Of a DNA stretch of 64,000 nt, positions 23,127-35,582 are shown piece by piece. Both the position numbers and the translations under genes were made by a program. This DNA is from Hansfordia pulvinata (taxonomy: Eukaryota > Ascomycota > Sordariomycetes > Xylariales), in NCBI GenBank assembly GCA_006538405.1, contig BJKQ01000010.1, forward strand, positions 1,550,001 through 1,614,000. Direction: 5' to 3'. The notes under the pieces are model-generated. The model ran no database searches, was not told the DNA's origin, and saw only the letters and a list, made by a program, of their open reading frames with translations. Numbering within the stretch: the stretch's first letter is position 1; every line of letters begins with the position of its first letter.

Positions 23127-26100
23127 GGTGTGACGATGCAAAAGGGCAAGTAATAAGCTGACAATGGAGGGCAGCAACCCACGCTCATACGGGCTGGCGA
23201 GGGCTCCGCGCTATTTATGACATCGGGCAATGCCCTTCCCCCCTCTTTCTCTGAACCTGGGCCGGGCTCGCATGTCGGGGCCTTGGACCGGCGCAGACGC
23301 GGACTACCAGCCAAGATGGTCCAATGCGTCATTGTCGCTACGATGCACAAGTAGCCAGAGCCAGCTAGCCACAGACGCTTCCTCGCACGCCGACGGGGGT
23401 AGCTGATTGGAGCGCGTGTGCTGGGGTGCCGCGAGGTTTCCCCAGGCACCGCGCTGGTGATCCACGGCCTTATGCGTGGCAGAGAGGCCGAGCCGGAGGG
23501 GCGCTACGGCAGACTTGTGGGAAGACGAAGCCATGTTGGGAGCCTCTTCTCCACGATCCCCTCGCGTTCTCAACCCCATCCGGGGCAGCTCTTTGTGGGG
23601 TCCGGGCAGACGGGCGAATAGGAGCCGGGGCGCATGAGCTGTGGAGGAGCGGCGAACAGAAAGCTGGCAGGCCCGTTGGTGGACAGGGATTCCCCGCACA
23701 GGCCGTGGGGAGACTGCGGCAGATTACGACCTATTCCAGGTTCGTACGAGTAAGGTACAGCGACGACGCCGGGAACAAGTAATAATAAGCGTTGAGAAAG
23801 AGCGCCTACGAGTAGACGGCTTGAGCTACTCGTACACGGCCCTGCCCCGATTTTCGGCCAATTCAGCGGTGATAATGTGGGTTGCCTCTCTTCTTGACCC
23901 AAGAGCTTGGCGCGGGCCAAGCTTACCGAGTCGAAGGGCGTGCGAGTCACGCGTTTTCATGAAAGATCATCGCCAGCTGTTGGGGTAGCGGAGATGAACC
24001 GACGTGAATGTGCGGCCGGGAGGAAGGGGAAGCGACCGGCAAGCTGTGAGGGTTGCCGTCAGCTGGTACTATCCGCGCTTTGGGGCTCGAAAGGCAAACT
24101 CGCCAAGTCCCTGGGAGACCGGAGAAATGATGATTTGAGAGAGGTGCCCCGATGCCGGCCTTGTCGCCTCGAGTGAGAAGGTCGAGACATATTAAGGCTA
24201 CTCCATTAATCAGTCGCTTTTTCGTCAGCCGGATTCAAGAACAATATGGCTGCGTTGGGCCATTGGTGCTGGACGGAAGGGAGGGATGCTGAAGCCGTCA
24301 CTTGGTTACCAAAGGGAGCACGGGCGCACACAAACACGTCAACTTGTACGAGTACGCGGCAGAGGGTTCTGCAGCATATGTACCTAAGGTAGGTGGTATT
24401 GGTGGTTAGGCTCTACGTAGAGGTTCTTGTGGAAGGGAAAGAAAACCGACAGATTGGCTGCAGAGCTGACCCCGTGCCCGGAACAGCCGAATTGCAGGAG
24501 GGCTCCGACAGAGTCGTCCCTCCCAGCACGAACGCAAGAGTTCGATTGGCTCCTTCCCCACGGTTCAGCCAGTGTTTTGAGATAGGACAGTATTGATAGA
24601 TGCGATGAATTGCATATACCGCCTAAGTGCATTGATTATGCTGCATAGGCACATCATTGATGTGGGATGCACCCATCAAGCATTGTTTGATGCGACTGGA
24701 GCTTTGACCTCGACTACCGCAGGGACGAAGCTCTATGAACTCGATCTGCGGATGATGTAAGTTGAGGGGCGTTGAGGGAGGCCATGTGCACGCATCTCGA
24801 GGCACGCACGCTAGCACCTGGGTGTCTTAGACCCCAGCCACGTCGAGACCCGTAGTCCTGTAATCGGATTCGGACAAAGTCAAGGCCTTGTAAGAGCTGC
24901 AGCCGAAAGCAAGGGTCCAGCGATGGAATTTGGCAACCAAAAAGGCTTCCATCAGTCAGCAAGTGTCTCGCATCGTGGGTGATCATCAACCTGGGCTGGG
25001 CGAACGACTGGAACACGCTCAATCACATTTTGACAAGCCAAGCGACAACAGACCGTAAACGTCGACACTGAGAGATCCGCCTTTGATAGACGCCCGCAGT
25101 TTCTAAAGAGTCGAGACGTCTATCCCCAGCAAACTTGGGTGTTTGGGTACAAGGTGACTCGGATCGTTCGTCCCTGAACGTACGAGCCAGCCACCCGTCA
25201 GGGCTGATAGCTCAATCGACACTATGTGGCCATCCCCTGAAGCTGAATTGGGAGTGTCTGAAGTTATAATTGCAGCCATGTCTTGATGTATCGATGGGGA
25301 GGTGCTTTTAAGAAGGTAGGTACCTAAGTATGATTGAGTGTACTGCGCGCGTCTCGCGGAGCTGAAAAATGCAGCAGAGGATGCACCAGGTACTCGTGTT
25401 CGAGAAGAAATGGAAGGCGCCCCCCCATCCAACAATTCATCAGTGGAAGGATAATTCACGAGCATTTGATTCTACCATGTTTACCTTACGTGTAGCATGT
25501 ACGAGTACGCTGGGTGGACGGGTAGACAAGGCTTCTATCACGTCACGACGCGCCGCGGATCGTCTGGCGCGCGTGTGTAATCGTAGGTAGGTACAGGTAG
25601 GCAGGCACTGAGTGCACCAGTTGACGCGATTTGTGCTTGCCACCCATTGCACACGACATCGCAGGCATCGACGTTGAATGGAATTGAATGAGCAGCGTCG
25701 CCGAAACCAGGCTGGGCAACGCAGCTACGTATTTGTGCGGCACCTACATAATTGAGCAAGCATCGATGCCTTTTTTGGGCTCATCTTCCGAATACTCGTA
25801 GATCCGGCGCAAGCGCGTCGACTTTTGGTGCTTTTGCACCCGGCAACTTCATGACTGTGCGGGCTGGTGTTCGACCGGAGCACTCGCAACGTACGTACGT
25901 ACCTACCTTACCCGAGAGACTGGGCTGGACTCGGTGGAGCGAATCACTGCCGCCCGGCCCAATCCGGAGCATGGCGCACGCCCAGGAGGCGCCAGCAGAG
26001 TGGGGGTACTTGCATACAAGAAAAGAAGGCTGGCACGATTGGGTACATCAGATGAGGGCGAACGCCCGCTTATGTACCCACGATATCCCTTTTTTTAGTG

Positions 26101-26921
26101 TACTAAGAATGTACCTGCATTTTCTATGAGGTACTCGTACGAGCATTCAGGTCAGCCAGGACCTCAAGTAAGTACCTCCTTTAGGTCGGCACCTCCCATT
26201 ACATCCATCTGCACCCGTCACCACTATCCAGCCCATCAGCCGTCAAGAGCAGCCTGAGCTCGCATCCATCCCGGCTCACCACCTCCACTTCGGACGCTGT
26301 TCCTCAACTTATACATGTACCTGCCGTGCCTGCCTAGCCGGCTTCCAAGACCCTCTTACTACCTTCGCCTCGTCGCGTCTCCCATCACCACCTTGCGCTT
26401 CACCACTCTCGCCACTCCACATCATCTCGCCGCACCGCTCAACGCGACACACACTCCGTCATTCTGTTCTGTTTGCTTGTTGCGACTGAGGTCATGCAGT
26501 GCCTGCCTGAGAGCTCCTGAGCTCCGCCTTGGATCCCTCCCGCCTGCAACGAAGCGTCGCTCTCAGGAGCCACAACCATCTCCCATTGTGCGTCGTCTCT
26601 CTCTTTGTCGTTGTCTGCCGTTCAAATACGGCCTCGGCCGAATCTGCGCGCCTTGCTTTGTCCAGACTTGCGCCTCCGCATGTCCCACATCCTGTTTGCG
26701 CGATAGACGCGTCTTCGCCTCGGCCAGCTGCCCATCTATCTATTTGTAGCCCACTCATTCCAACTTTGCCCTCGCTTGCCACACGCACGATCCGACCTTC
26801 ATGTTTGAGCGCGCTGGGATTTCTGAACGCGTTGTTTGCTAATCCTCATCGCTTGTGCAGACTGCAACCAATCGCCGGCGCACGAGCGCTTCCACGAACG
26901 TCCCCGCTGCCACCACTCACC
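23127..26921. other. Long divergent intergenic region between alpha-galactosidase and FCP1
   Basis: Nearly 3.8 kb without a supported gene. It is one of the richest stretches for the GTACGAGTAC family (23744-23752, 23827-23835, 24346-24355, 25499-25508, 26131-26140). The last 700 bases before FCP1 are C/T-rich and leader-like. Open frames are short and unconvincing. Confidence 0.55.
23211..23220 (-). promoter_or_regulatory. TATA-like element of the alpha-galactosidase gene
   Basis: Reads TCATAAATAG on the minus strand, about 85 bases upstream of the ATG at 23126, a plausible position for a TATA-type core promoter in a regulated fungal gene. Motif match only. Confidence 0.35.
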
Positions 26922-29443
26922 ATGGGCAAAACTTTCCGCCTCGGAGCTCAGCTCCGGTACCCCATCACTATCGGGCGCATCACAAGTAAAGTCGGCGACG
27001 AGGTCCAGAAGCAACAGGCTGTTCTGCAGTACACCTTCAAGTGGCAGCGCACTGTGGGCGACCCCTCCATCGGCGAAGAGCACACCGTCACCGAGACTAC
27101 CTGGGCCGACTGGGACTGTCCCACCGAAGGCAAGATTCTGCGATGGCGCGTTAAGGAAGGAGATGTCATCGAGCGAGATCAGGACCTTGTTACAATCGAG
27201 GAGGCTTGTCCTCACAGCGTTCAGTATGCCGGCCTGTGTGCCCTGTGCGGCAAGGATATGACCGAGTCCAACTGGGCCACAGAGGAGCGTGATGCCGACC
27301 GCGCGACCATTGCCATGGTCCACGACAACGTGGGCCTCAAAGTCAGCCGAGAACAAGCCGAGAAAGCCGAGATGTCCCTCCAGAAACGCCTTCTGATGGA
27401 CCGCAAGCTGAGTCTGGTAGTCGATCTCGACCAGACGGTCATTCACGCCTGCATCGAGCCCACCATCGGAGAGTGGCAAAGCGACCCTTCCAACCCGAAT
27501 TACGATTCCGTCAAGGATGTTCGGAGCTTCCAACTGGACGATGGGCCTCGCGGCCTTGCCAGTGGCTGCTGGTACTACATCAAGATGCGTCCTGGTCTGG
27601 CCGAGTTCCTCGACAGAGTCTCGGAGATGTTCGAGCTGCACATCTACACCATGGGCACGCGCGCCTACGCTCTCAACATTGCCAAGATCATCGACCCCAC
27701 TCAGAAGCTGTTCGGAAACCGGTTAATCAGCCGCGACGAGAATGGCAGTATGACAGCCAAAAGTCTGCAGCGTCTTTTCCCTGTTAGCACGAACATGGTC
27801 GTCGTCATCGACGATCGTGCCGACGTGTGGCCACACAATCGGTCCAATCTGATCAAAGTCACGCCGTACGACTTCTTCAAGGGCATTGGCGACATCAACT
27901 CGAGTTTCCTCCCCAAACGCGAGGACGTCATCTCACCATCCCAGCGCCGGACCTAGAACCCAAGGCGGAGAAGAGCAAAGCCAGCGAAGCTTCAACTTCG
28001 ACCTCGGCCCAGGGGGTTGCCGCTGCGGCCCAGGAAACCAGCAATCCCGAGGAAGACGCCCTGCTGCAGCAACAGGCTGAAGAACAGGAAAGGACTCTGG
28101 AGAAGCAGCTCACAGACAGGCCGCTTCTGCATTTGCAGGAAAAGCTGGACAAGGAAGACGAAGAGGCCGAGAAAGACACGACGGAACCAAGCGATGGCGG
28201 GGAAACAGATACTAACGGACACCCGGACAACTCGCAACAGCCCAGACATAACCTCCTTTGCGACGACGACGAAGAACTCGTGCATCTCGAACGCCACCTG
28301 TCCAACTTGCATGGCGCATTCTACGAACAATTTGATGCGCGGTCAGCGAACCAGCAACAGGAGAACATGACGTCTGAGGTCGTTCCCAATGTCGGGTCGA
28401 CTCTGAACTATCTGAAGTCACGGGTTCTCAAGGGTACTCGCATGGTCCTGTCCGGAATCGTGCCCATGGGCACGGATGTTAGAAGCACCGAAATTGGCAT
28501 GCAGGCCGAAAGCTTCGGAACTGAAATCCACACCCGTGTGAGCAAGGACGTCACACACTTGGTCATTAGCAGTTCTCGGCCGCGAACAACCAAGGTCCGA
28601 CAAGCGGCTGTCATTCCGTCAATCAAGATTGTCAACCAAGACTGGCTCGCAGACTCTCTTGCACAATGGAAGAAGTTGGACGAGACTCCCTATTTGATTC
28701 CCATTCATCCCGCGGACCGCGCAGCCGCGCAAGCTAAGCAAGCGGGAGAGGGAAAGCCAGAACGACCGAAGATCTTGATCAGGTCGAGCGGAAGCGAGAC
28801 AGTCGACTACAAGGGCACTGGGGAGGAAGCTGTTGGCGAGTCCGACTTTTCCAGCTCCAATGATGGAGATGGCGGAGATGATGAGGACGAGGAGGGCGAG
28901 GTCCGGGACCGGTACAATGTCATGCCTCGCCAACTGGAGGCCGGAGAGAGCAGCCCTGTGGATGGCCTGCAAAGTATGGAATGGAACGATGTCAATGCCG
29001 AACTGGACGACTTCTTGGGGTCCGATGCGGAAGATTCCGAAGACGAGAGTACAGCAGCGGGCGACACGGACGTGGACGAGCCATCGGCGGCAGGAAGCAG
29101 TCAGGGCACCAAGCGAAAACTGGAGGAGGCGGAAGAGGAGGGCGACGGCAACGAATCGGAGGGTGGAAGCGCACTGTCCAAGAAGCAGCGTCTAGCCAAA
29201 GCCCGCACCACGGGGTTGCGCAACGTCAAGAATGCGACCGAGGAAGAAGACGGGCAGGGCAGTGGGCTTCCTACGCCCATGCCAACGGGCGATGAGGATG
29301 AACAGAACCGCAAACAAGCCGCGACTGGAGACAAGGGAGCAACGGAAACAGCGGCCGCGATGATGGGAGACGACGAAGACGACGACGACGACATGGACTT
29401 TGACTTGCAAGCCGAGTTGGAGGCCGAATTGAATGCGGATTAA
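26922..29443 (+). CDS. FCP1: RNA polymerase II CTD phosphatase Fcp1, with one frame break
   Basis: Dephosphorylates the heptad repeats of the RNA polymerase II tail to recycle polymerase. Order: an N-terminal lipoyl-like/beta region, the FCPH catalytic domain with the phospho-aspartate motif DLDQT (Asp168, Asp170, Thr172), then ELHIYTMGTRAYA and VVVIDDRADVW, an acidic linker, a BRCT domain (about residues 480-590: LKGTRMVLSGIVP, THLVIS, IVNQDWLADSL) and a long acidic tail ending in DDDDDMDFD-type residues. No intron seen. Frame changes near 27940, where one C appears to be missing from a CCC run; read literally, TAG at 27954 would remove the BRCT and tail. With one added base the length is about 840 residues, as expected. 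The ATG at 26922 is the first plausible start in frame. Confidence 0.92.
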
Positions 29444-30309
29444 TGCTGAGCTGAGTACAAGCCATCGGGCTTATCTCCCCCGCCCGCATCTTCCCCCTGC
29501 CGGCACCGTCATCGCCATTGTCATTGCCGTTGTCGCCATCAGCATCACAGCCTATATGATACCCAACCTTCCCTTGTGTCTTTATTCATCGCATTGTCAC
29601 GCATCTGCTTATCAGCCGGAGTTGTGTAGAGATTCAATTAAAAATATTATGGACTCCCAATCGCTCTTTTCCAAGTGAATACCTAACCTAGCAACAGCAC
29701 CACCTAGGAAAACGGTTGACCTACTCCTGATTCTGTACTCTGTGAGCAGAAAAGATTCTGTGTCCAAGGAAGCATTGAGGTACTTCACTTTTCAGTAGTC
29801 GAAGGTGGTCAGTCTGGTAAATTGTCGTAGAAACTCCCACCGGAGAGATCGATACAGAGTGCACAGATTTTAGGTAGACAAGCCAACACCCGACAATGCG
29901 TTTCTGCCAGACTGTACTCGCCATAGGGAGTAGCCCACGAAAGGGGGCTCTGCAAAGTCACGTGACATTGAGGTCATTGCATTCCACCTACAGACGCCGC
30001 CTGAAGGCTGAGGGCAGTGGGAGGTACATAGGTACACAAGATACTCGCCAATGAGCCAGACCCACTCGGCAAGTGCCAGGCAGCCAATTGCATCGGGGCC
30101 AATTCAGTCCACCAGCGGAACCGTCGAACTGCGTCTGTTGGCCAACCCGAATTCATCACCTCACGTCGTGACGACCGACAGCCAGCCGCCCCGACCAGCG
30201 ACGACGCGACGCAACCGCCCGAATACCATTCCCGAAGCCTGCTCAGGCTACTGCTCCTCTCAAAGCAACTCTTGCACCCCGCTGTCGACACTTCGAACGC
30301 CCGCCCAAT
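29444..30309. other. Intergenic region between FCP1 and NDUFA13
   Basis: Tandem spacing of about 870 bases; nothing recognisable besides the FCP1 3' end and a leader-like stretch before 30310. Confidence 0.6.
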
Positions 30310-31075
30310 ATGCCTCAGGACATGCCCCCCGTCGGGGGCTACGGCCCCGTGCAGTACAAGGTCAGTTATTCTGTCCCCCGCAACCAATGGCTCGGTCTCC
30401 GCCTTGAATGCGTGGAGATCTCGGCGCGTGGGCTGGCGATATTGCAGCTCGGCGCGTGGGCATTGTGGCAAGACCTCTCTAATGCCTGGACTGGGCCCTC
30501 AATTGCGACGGCAGCCATGGAGACGAAGGCTCCCAGGTGCACACGACGGCACCTTTGCACCAGCCACGTCCCTTGAATTTGCAAAGAGAGCAACACCCTC
30601 TCCATGAACTTCCATGGCTGACAAAATCGGCCTCTGATAGCGCAACTTGCCTGCTCCTGGCTTCCGCCCCGCTACCCTGATTCTCGCCATGGGCGGCATC
30701 ATGGTCTACGGCTTCTACAAGCTCGGCAAGGGCATTCGTGAGCAGAAGTAAGTTCTCAATTGCTGTGCTCAATGACACGGATTGAAGCTCCGGCACTAAT
30801 TACCTCGGATAGTGAGCTGGCCCGCGAGAAGATGTGGTCCCGTATCCACCTAATCCCCATGCTTCAGGCCGAGGAGGACCGCGATCTGGTGCGCAAGCAC
30901 CTCGCCGACCAAGCCCGTGAGAAGGAGCTGCTGGGTGACAACTTCAAGGTTTACAACTCGGACAGGTACGGTTCCATGTCATCTCTTGCCGCCTCTTTCG
31001 TGCTGACACAATTACCTTTCCACCAGATACGTGAGACCGACATTCGCTGCCACTCCCTCCAACACTACGAAATAA
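30310..31075 (+). CDS. NDUFA13: Mitochondrial complex I subunit NDUFA13 / GRIM-19 (B16.6)
   Basis: Accessory subunit of NADH:ubiquinone oxidoreductase in the inner mitochondrial membrane. Four exons (30310-30360, 30641-30747, 30813-30965, 31027-31075) encode 119 residues. Family words: MPQDMPPVGGYGPVQYKRN, then LPAPGFRPATLILA followed by a transmembrane helix containing GGIMVYGFYKLGKG, then the charged REKMWSRIHLIPMLQAEEDR and a conserved C-terminal RPTFAATPSNTTK. Intron 1 is 280 nt, longer than the others (65 and 61 nt); all are GT-AG and all phases agree. Length is typical for fungi. Confidence 0.95.
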
Positions 31076-33163
31076 ATTGCCCGCGGTCATATCTCATGGC
31101 ATCCAGCCATGATGGACACGCCAATGCCGCCAAGGCTTGGACATGAAGGGTCGTGAGTCGGACGGTGGCTGAGCAACAACCTGCTGCTCGCTGCCTAGCT
31201 CATGGCCCTTGACTTCTGCTTCTTCAAGGGACAGGGGCGCGTTGTACATATACCATGACTAGAAAGGCATTCATGCCCGGGGATCGGCTCCCCACAGGTC
31301 GTCGCGTCAGGGAAGCAGAAAGACTTAAACAAAGAAGGAAAAAGAAGACGACCGTGTTGTAAAAAGAACGCGGCCGGATGAGCCAATCCAAACGATTTTT
31401 TTGTGTTGACCAAAGATACCGAGCCCCCAGTTGCTTGTCGTCGCCACCCATCAGAGTAAGGGGGTTTCAACAGGCCGAAAGTTGTGACAGCGCGTCACAG
31501 CCCATCCGTTGGGCTCTGGTGGCCACCCGGTCATGGGACTGGGGTTTTGTGAAGGACGGACCAATTGAATGCAATCTGGTAGCCATTGGCTCTCAGTTAG
31601 CAGCTGTTGATGAACGCAGGTAACCCTATGTTCTGAAGCCCCATCTGCCTGACGATGAATCACAATTGGGGAGACTGGGCCAACCGTGGGTAATTGCACA
31701 TGCATCAAGAACTACATGCAGTATTCAATTTCAATCCGGTCAGAGGATGTCGTACCTCAGACAGTTAGGTAGTTGGTCAAGGTGCATAAGAAAGGGCAGC
31801 TGCTACCCAGACCCTGCGCATGCGAGTCTAGTAGTTGACAGGTGCTTTAGGGGACGAAGGTACCCAAGCTGCTCGTTCAATTAGAACCCGCCGCATCCTC
31901 CCAACGCTGCAGATCGTGGTGTTTCCTCCCTGACAACAGCGACGCTTCTCGAATCTGCTTCCAACTCGCCCTTCTGCGCTGACACCGCGCGACATGGCGC
32001 AGAAGCCTCGTCCCCGCCGTCGCATCCAGTGGCGCAATCCACACCGGCCAGGCGTAGCTGAAAAGCGGCAGAACACGCCAAAGTCCGCGCATTCGGCCAT
32101 GGTGGCAGCGGCTGACGAGCAGCTCTGCGAAGGGCCAGAGTCGCAGGCTGTCTTTGCTGCACCGGATTGGCCGGACGCCCGAGCGAAAAGCTGACCTCGA
32201 GGCTCTCCAAGTCCAGGAGCTGACGTCGAGCCAGCCGGGGGGGCTTTCCACTGCGGCCGACTGAGTCCCTGCCTCGACATCATTGGCTGGCATGCGAACC
32301 ACACCCTGGCGTGCTTGGGCACACCGTGCGGCTGTGTATGTCTTGGGTAAGTACTCCTACCCATCTCTTGATGACGGCGAAGGGTAACTCCTCCGACTAC
32401 ACACGCCGGCCGGCCCACGCTGACACCGAACGGGTACGTAGCTCGCAGGACGACTGCGCCCATCCTGACTGATGCCACACGCCCTCGACCGGCCTGGTTT
32501 CCCCGCCAAGTGGAGGCTACCTCCCAGACAGCTCTCACGGGCTGTTGCAACTGGCTGGCTGACTGACTGACCTACAGAAAAGGCGGACAACCCGAGATCT
32601 CTCATCAGATCAGACCCGCTCCCTCGAGCAAAAGATCCGCTGCGTACCCTGCCCACCACACCAGGCAGATGGGCGAGCGATATCAGGCTGCCTCGGCAGA
32701 GTGCGAGACAAGAAAGGGGGGCTGGATGACATGTCCCAATCAGCGCCCTCGTCCACCGCGACGACGCATCAAACCTCACTGAGGCTGAACAAGGGGCTCG
32801 CTGACCATCTTCTCACCCCACCGCCTCTTCCCATGGCAACTTGTCGCATGTGAAAATAAGAAGAGGAGCAAGCGGTGGTCTCGGCCAGCCCGAGTGGCAT
32901 TGGCACCATGCCAGCCAAGGAACCAAGTAAGCCGCGGGCAGACAATGGTGGTATAAATTCGCCGTCAGGTCTCCCGCCTTGCTCTACCCTGCTTATCATC
33001 CTGTCTCGCGCGCTCTTCAAACAGACGCCACAGATCTACCTCCCTTGTCAAACGTTTGACTTTGAACGACCACCCCCAATTCATGAAGGCTTCGTAGCCC
33101 GAATATCCACGAATATAAACCCAGACAACAGCCACGGCCGAGGCCAACACTCCATCAAGGACG
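31076..33163. other. Intergenic region upstream of the FAD oxidase
   Basis: About 2.1 kb without a supported gene. Overlapping open frames between about 31830 and 32550 on both strands are Arg/Ser/Pro-rich and look non-coding. TATA-like words TATAAATT (about 32951) and AATATAAACC (about 33112) precede the FAD oxidase start. Confidence 0.55.
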
Positions 33164-34836
33164 ATGGCGACCATCGCGGACCTGACGTGCGCACAGTACG
33201 TGCCGGGGGCGAAGGACTACGACAACACGCGGTACCAGTACGCGACGTCCACGTACGGCGAGTCACGCAACCTCAAGCCGGGGCTGATTGTGCAGCCGCG
33301 GACCAAGGAGGATGTGGCGCGAACGCTGCGGGCGGCGCGGGAGCGCAACGTGGCGGTGGCCGTCAAGACAGGAGGGCACCAGTACAGCGGAGCGTCGTCG
33401 ACGGGAGGGCCCAACATGCAGCTGGACCTCGAGCACTCTTTCCGGGGCGCCGATGACCGCGTGGTGTTTGCGGACGGGTCCGGGGGCGTGGATCCTTCGA
33501 CGGGCAAGCCGACGACGCTCGTGCGGACGAGCGTCAGCTGGAGCTTGGGCGAGTTCAATGAGTGGCTGGCGGAGCACGAGTTGTTTGTGCCTCACGGGCA
33601 GTGCACCGAGGTGCACGTCGGGGGCCACGTGCAGACGGGCGGCTACGGGCAACTGGGGCGCAGCTTCGGGCTGCTAGGGGACCACGTCGTCGTGCTGGAG
33701 CTGGTAGACGCTGATGGCGAGGCACGCGAGGTGACGCGGCAGTCGGACCCGGACCTCTTCTTCGCGCTGCTGGGCGGCAGCCCGGGCAACCTGGGCGTGC
33801 TGACACACGTGACTCTGCGGGCGCACCGCGACGTCGACTACGAGGGCAGCCGCGGGCTCAAGGCGCTGTTCCTCTACGACCGCGCGACGCTGCGCCGCCT
33901 GGTCGGCATACTGGCCGAGATGGCCGACGACGAGCACTTCCCGCGCAACTACGACCTGTGCGTCAGCGTGCTGTCGTCCTCATTCCCGCTGCTCGACCTG
34001 TGGCCCGACGCCCGCGACGACCTCGACAGCTTCATGTCGGCCTTTGAGCGCGAGCACTATGGCGACACGGAGCTGCCTGCCTGGCCGCGCAGCATCGCCG
34101 TCTACGCGCAGTGGGTACCCTTCTCGCCGGAGGACAAGCCGGACGAGGCCTGGTTCGAGCGCCTGCGCGAGGGGTCGCTCTGGATCACGGGCAACCGCGT
34201 GCGCGAGCGGCCGATGAGCCGTATGACGGGCGACTGGATCTTCCGCAACGTGCGCGAGTTCGAGAAGCCGTACGTCAAGCGCACGTACACGACGCGCTCA
34301 CGAACCCTCGGCGCGACGCCTGGCCCGACTGGGTGACGGCGCGCATCGACGACATTGTGCGGCCCGAGGCCAACCGGTGCTGGCTTTCGGCGCAGCTGCA
34401 GTGCTTCGGCGGTCGGCACTCGGCGCACGCGCGCCACGCCGGCAACGGCACGGCCTACAGCTGGCGCGACACGACGCTCGCGTGCACCATGGACTGCTTT
34501 CACGAGCCCGAGACCCGGGGCCGTGCCGAGGACTGGCAAAAGGTCAACGACGCCGAAGCCCTGGGCGCCGAGGCAGGCGTTCTGTCCCGCGGGGAAGACC
34601 GCCGCTGGCTCTGGGGTTCCTGGGGCGACTGGGACCTCGACGCCAGCTGGGACCGCTACTATGAAGACCGCGCCAAGTACGAGCGGCTCATGCGCGTCCG
34701 CCGCCGCGTGGACCCTTACGGCACCTTTACCCCTAACCCCTTCTGCGTCAAGAGGGCTGAGAAGGGGGACGTGGTAGAGGAGGGAGAGGGGGAAGGAGAG
34801 GAGGGACAGGGGGAAGGGGAGGAGGACTCCAAGTGA
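33164..34836 (+). CDS. FAD-linked oxidoreductase, berberine-bridge-enzyme-like (PCMH/BBE), one frame break
   Basis: Oxidase of the vanillyl-alcohol-oxidase fold; substrates in the family include sugars, alkaloids and polyketide or terpenoid intermediates, and none can be assigned here. The PCMH FAD-binding domain is visible from IVQPRTKEDV; His72 in KTGGHQYSG and Cys147 in HGQCTEVHVGGH occupy the two positions that bind FAD bicovalently in this family, followed by GGYGQLGR. The C-terminal BBE segment includes RRVDPYGTFTPNPF. Length is about 557 residues with one base added near 34290, where the conserved frame shifts; read literally the protein ends at 34336. There is no obvious signal peptide, although many relatives are secreted. 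An acidic Glu/Gly tail follows the family domain. No biosynthetic genes flank it. Confidence 0.88.
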
Positions 34837-35582
34837 CATGACCGGATCATATGTCAGGGGCACACGGGTTCTTTGCAGTAGTCAGTTATGGTCCTTATAT
34901 TCATTAGACGACGACAGTGCCAGTCGTATGCAATATATACTGTTTGTCACTGGGTCTCCTCACTTGCATCGGATTCGCAACGGTCATTGAGGACACAACA
35001 CGCAAGCATCTGATTAGGGTAAATAGCTCGTGTGTCCAGCAGAGGGGGGTATATATGAAGAACCCAAGAGACTGTGTCTATGAAACCAACAAATTCATTC
35101 TAGTCATCGTGTTCCAAACGCCTCGGTGTATAAAATAGAATGGATATATATAGTCGAGGTCAGCCGGAAGGAGGCTTCGTGTTCTGCCAGTGAGATTCCG
35201 GCTTGATTGCGCCATTGCTAACTCTCAGGCCCTCGGAGTGCTGCCTGCCGACTGGCTTTCCTCCTTGCCAGCGTGTCAGCATGGCCAGAGAGCGTGACGA
35301 ATAAACTTGAACAGACCGTGTTGTATGGAAGTACAACAGGCGGCCATGCCTCGACCACTGGAGGCCGACGACCGCCTTGCCCGCCTTTGCAGCTGTGTCG
35401 TGGTGTTCTGCATTGTTCTCATCTGATCCGACAGAAATCCCGGCATCTAAGGGAGGTGTCTTGATCATGACTCTTGTTGCGTATTCGGCGGAAGACGCCA
35501 GCCTCTCCTGCTGCTACCCGCCTCCTTCGAGGTGCAGCACAGTGTGTGTTCGAGCGGTCCGACCGCGCCTATGAAAGGGGCT
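34837..35582. other. Convergent 3' region between the FAD oxidase and the cysteine-rich protein
   Basis: About 750 bases; AT-rich around 34900-35150 with several TATATA words. No gene recognised. Confidence 0.6.

Noticed and set aside
26529..26921. N-terminal extension of FCP1 from upstream open frame
   Set aside because: No ATG in that frame before 26922 and the known family start (MGKTFRLG-like) coincides with 26922; the upstream text looks like a 5' leader.
31828..32550. 240-codon minus-strand frame, and a 66-codon plus-strand frame at 31994-32194
   Set aside because: Both compete over the same DNA, are rich in Arg/Ser/Pro, and show no domain. The plus-strand ATG has a fair context but nothing else supports it.
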